Assembly (NCBI GenBank): GCA_946481135.1 | Contig: CAMLMQ010000013.1 | Location: 1 to 30,965 of the forward strand | Source: an uncultured Microbacteriaceae bacterium | Lineage (GTDB): Bacteria; Actinomycetota; Actinomycetes; Actinomycetales; Microbacteriaceae | Direction of reading: 5' to 3' | Length of the DNA stretch: 30,965 bases | Notes under the pieces: generated by a model | What the model was told of the DNA's origin: nothing | The model's database searches: none | Seen by the model: only the letters and a program-made list of their open reading frames with translations | Position numbers and translations under genes: made by a program | Shown: positions 30,378 to 30,965 of the stretch, piece after piece | How positions within the stretch are numbered: the stretch's first letter is position 1 | Layout: each line of letters starts with the position of its first letter

Positions 30378-30965
30378 TCAGCCGGCGTCGGTCGCGGCGA
30401 GCTCCGCGTAGCGCACGGCGAAGCGGGCGACGGTGTCACGGTACGACGGCGGGGAGTTGAACCCCGACACCGCGGCGATCCAGCCCTCCTCGGTGTCGAT
30501 GGCGATGCTCACCCGGCAGAGGTAGTTGGCGGCGGCGACCGCGGCATCCTGGATGTTCTGCGGATCCTCGACGCCGTCGCCGCTGCCGTCGACGTGCCAG
30601 TTGCGCCACGTCTGCGGGATGAGCTGGAAGGGTCCCGACGCCCGGTCGACCGTGGCGTCACCGTCGATGGCCCCGCCGTCGGAGTCGGGGATGTGCTCGA
30701 CCCCCTCGCCGCCGTCGAGAGGCGGTCCGTAGATGGGCGGGGTGACCGTTCCGTCGTCGCCGACGCTCGAGCCGCCGTGCCGCCCGTGGTCGCTTTCGGT
30801 CGCACCGACGCCCGCGAGGGTGTTCCACGACAGCCCGCACTCCGGCATCTGCTGCCCCTTGACGAGCACCGCCCCGGCGTAGGCGGCGAGCGCCCGCTCC
30901 GGGATGCCGGTCGCCTCGCTCGTCGTCGACAGCCAGTCGGGGTCGACGAGACCGGCGACCCCGGG
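30378..30965 (-). CDS. Lytic transglycosylase (SLT/MltB-like), 5' end outside window
   Basis: The 3' part of a larger gene that runs off the right edge. The visible 195 residues include IPERALAAYAGAVLVKGQQMPECGLSWNTLAGVGATESDHGRHGG, where Glu in GATES is the catalytic acid of soluble-type and MltB-type lytic transglycosylases. SGPFQLIPQTWRNWHVDG and AAVAAANYLCRV follow, typical of the family. It cleaves the MurNAc-GlcNAc bond of peptidoglycan outside the cell. The signal sequence would be in the missing part. The 78 bases between its stop and tRNA-Tyr show nothing else. Confidence 0.9.
   Translation of the reverse strand, partial: PGVAGLVDPDWLSTTSEATGIPERALAAYAGAVLVKGQQMPECGLSWNTLAGVGATESDHGRHGGSSVGDDGTVTPPIYGPPLDGGEGVEHIPDSDGGAIDGDATVDRASGPFQLIPQTWRNWHVDGSGDGVEDPQNIQDAAVAAANYLCRVSIAIDTEEGWIAAVSGFNSPPSYRDTVARFAVRYAELAATDAG

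Overview
The window reads as a chromosomal segment of a high-GC actinobacterium, most likely a member of the Microbacteriaceae. That placement is an inference. It rests on the very high GC content, frequent GTG starts, 4-base GTGA/ATGA gene overlaps, many start codons placed 6-7 bases after a TAnnnT-like hexamer (leaderless-type promoters), and the hadA-hadB-murB gene order. There is no phage, insertion sequence, CRISPR array or clear island border. Coding density is high, several convergent genes overlap at their 3' ends, and no gene-free stretch exceeds about 300 bases.

Layout. 1-3.4 kb: glyoxylate shunt (aceA, aceB) with a long palindrome between the genes and a small unknown gene coupled to aceB. 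3.4-5.4 kb, minus strand: two MaoC-type dehydratases and murB. 5.4-5.65 kb: a very short gene for a 26-residue peptide ending in a CxxC motif, with its own promoter, strong ribosome binding site and a 13-bp terminator-like hairpin. 5.7-10.6 kb: a DUF2510 membrane protein, a VOC protein, a MarR regulator, a FAD oxidoreductase overlapping a cupin, and a GyrI-like/AlaX-like overlapping pair. 10.7-14.4 kb: a large LuxR-type ATPase regulator and two divergent lipoproteins separated by a perfect palindrome. 14.4-15.6 kb: a DUF4188 protein and a divergent MerR regulator sharing a nested palindrome. 15.6-19.1 kb: an arsenic-type module (flavoprotein, aquaporin, ArsR-ArsC fusion, second ArsC) run from back-to-back promoters. 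19.2-19.4 kb: tRNA-Met and tRNA-Thr. 19.5-23.0 kb: two divergent GH13 enzymes for alpha-glucan breakdown. 23.0-25.7 kb: M23 peptidase, inositol-phosphatase family enzyme and VanY-like carboxypeptidase. 25.8-28.8 kb: a two-component system, then a membrane thioredoxin and a CcdA-like protein. 28.8-31 kb: small unknown genes, a second MarR regulator, tRNA-Tyr and the 3' part of a lytic transglycosylase.

How the parts fit. The GH13 enzymes would turn starch or maltodextrin into glucose. The shunt allows growth on acetate or fatty acids. The cell-wall genes (murB, M23, VanY, transglycosylase) are scattered. VanY faces the two-component system across a short region with ATACGC repeats, suggesting a link. 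The arsenic module has two LMW-phosphatase-type reductases but no ArsB/Acr3 pump, so the aquaporin is the likely arsenite exit.

The strongest candidates for something undescribed are the 26-residue CxxC peptide and the ArsR-ArsC fusion, whose ArsR half has no cysteine.
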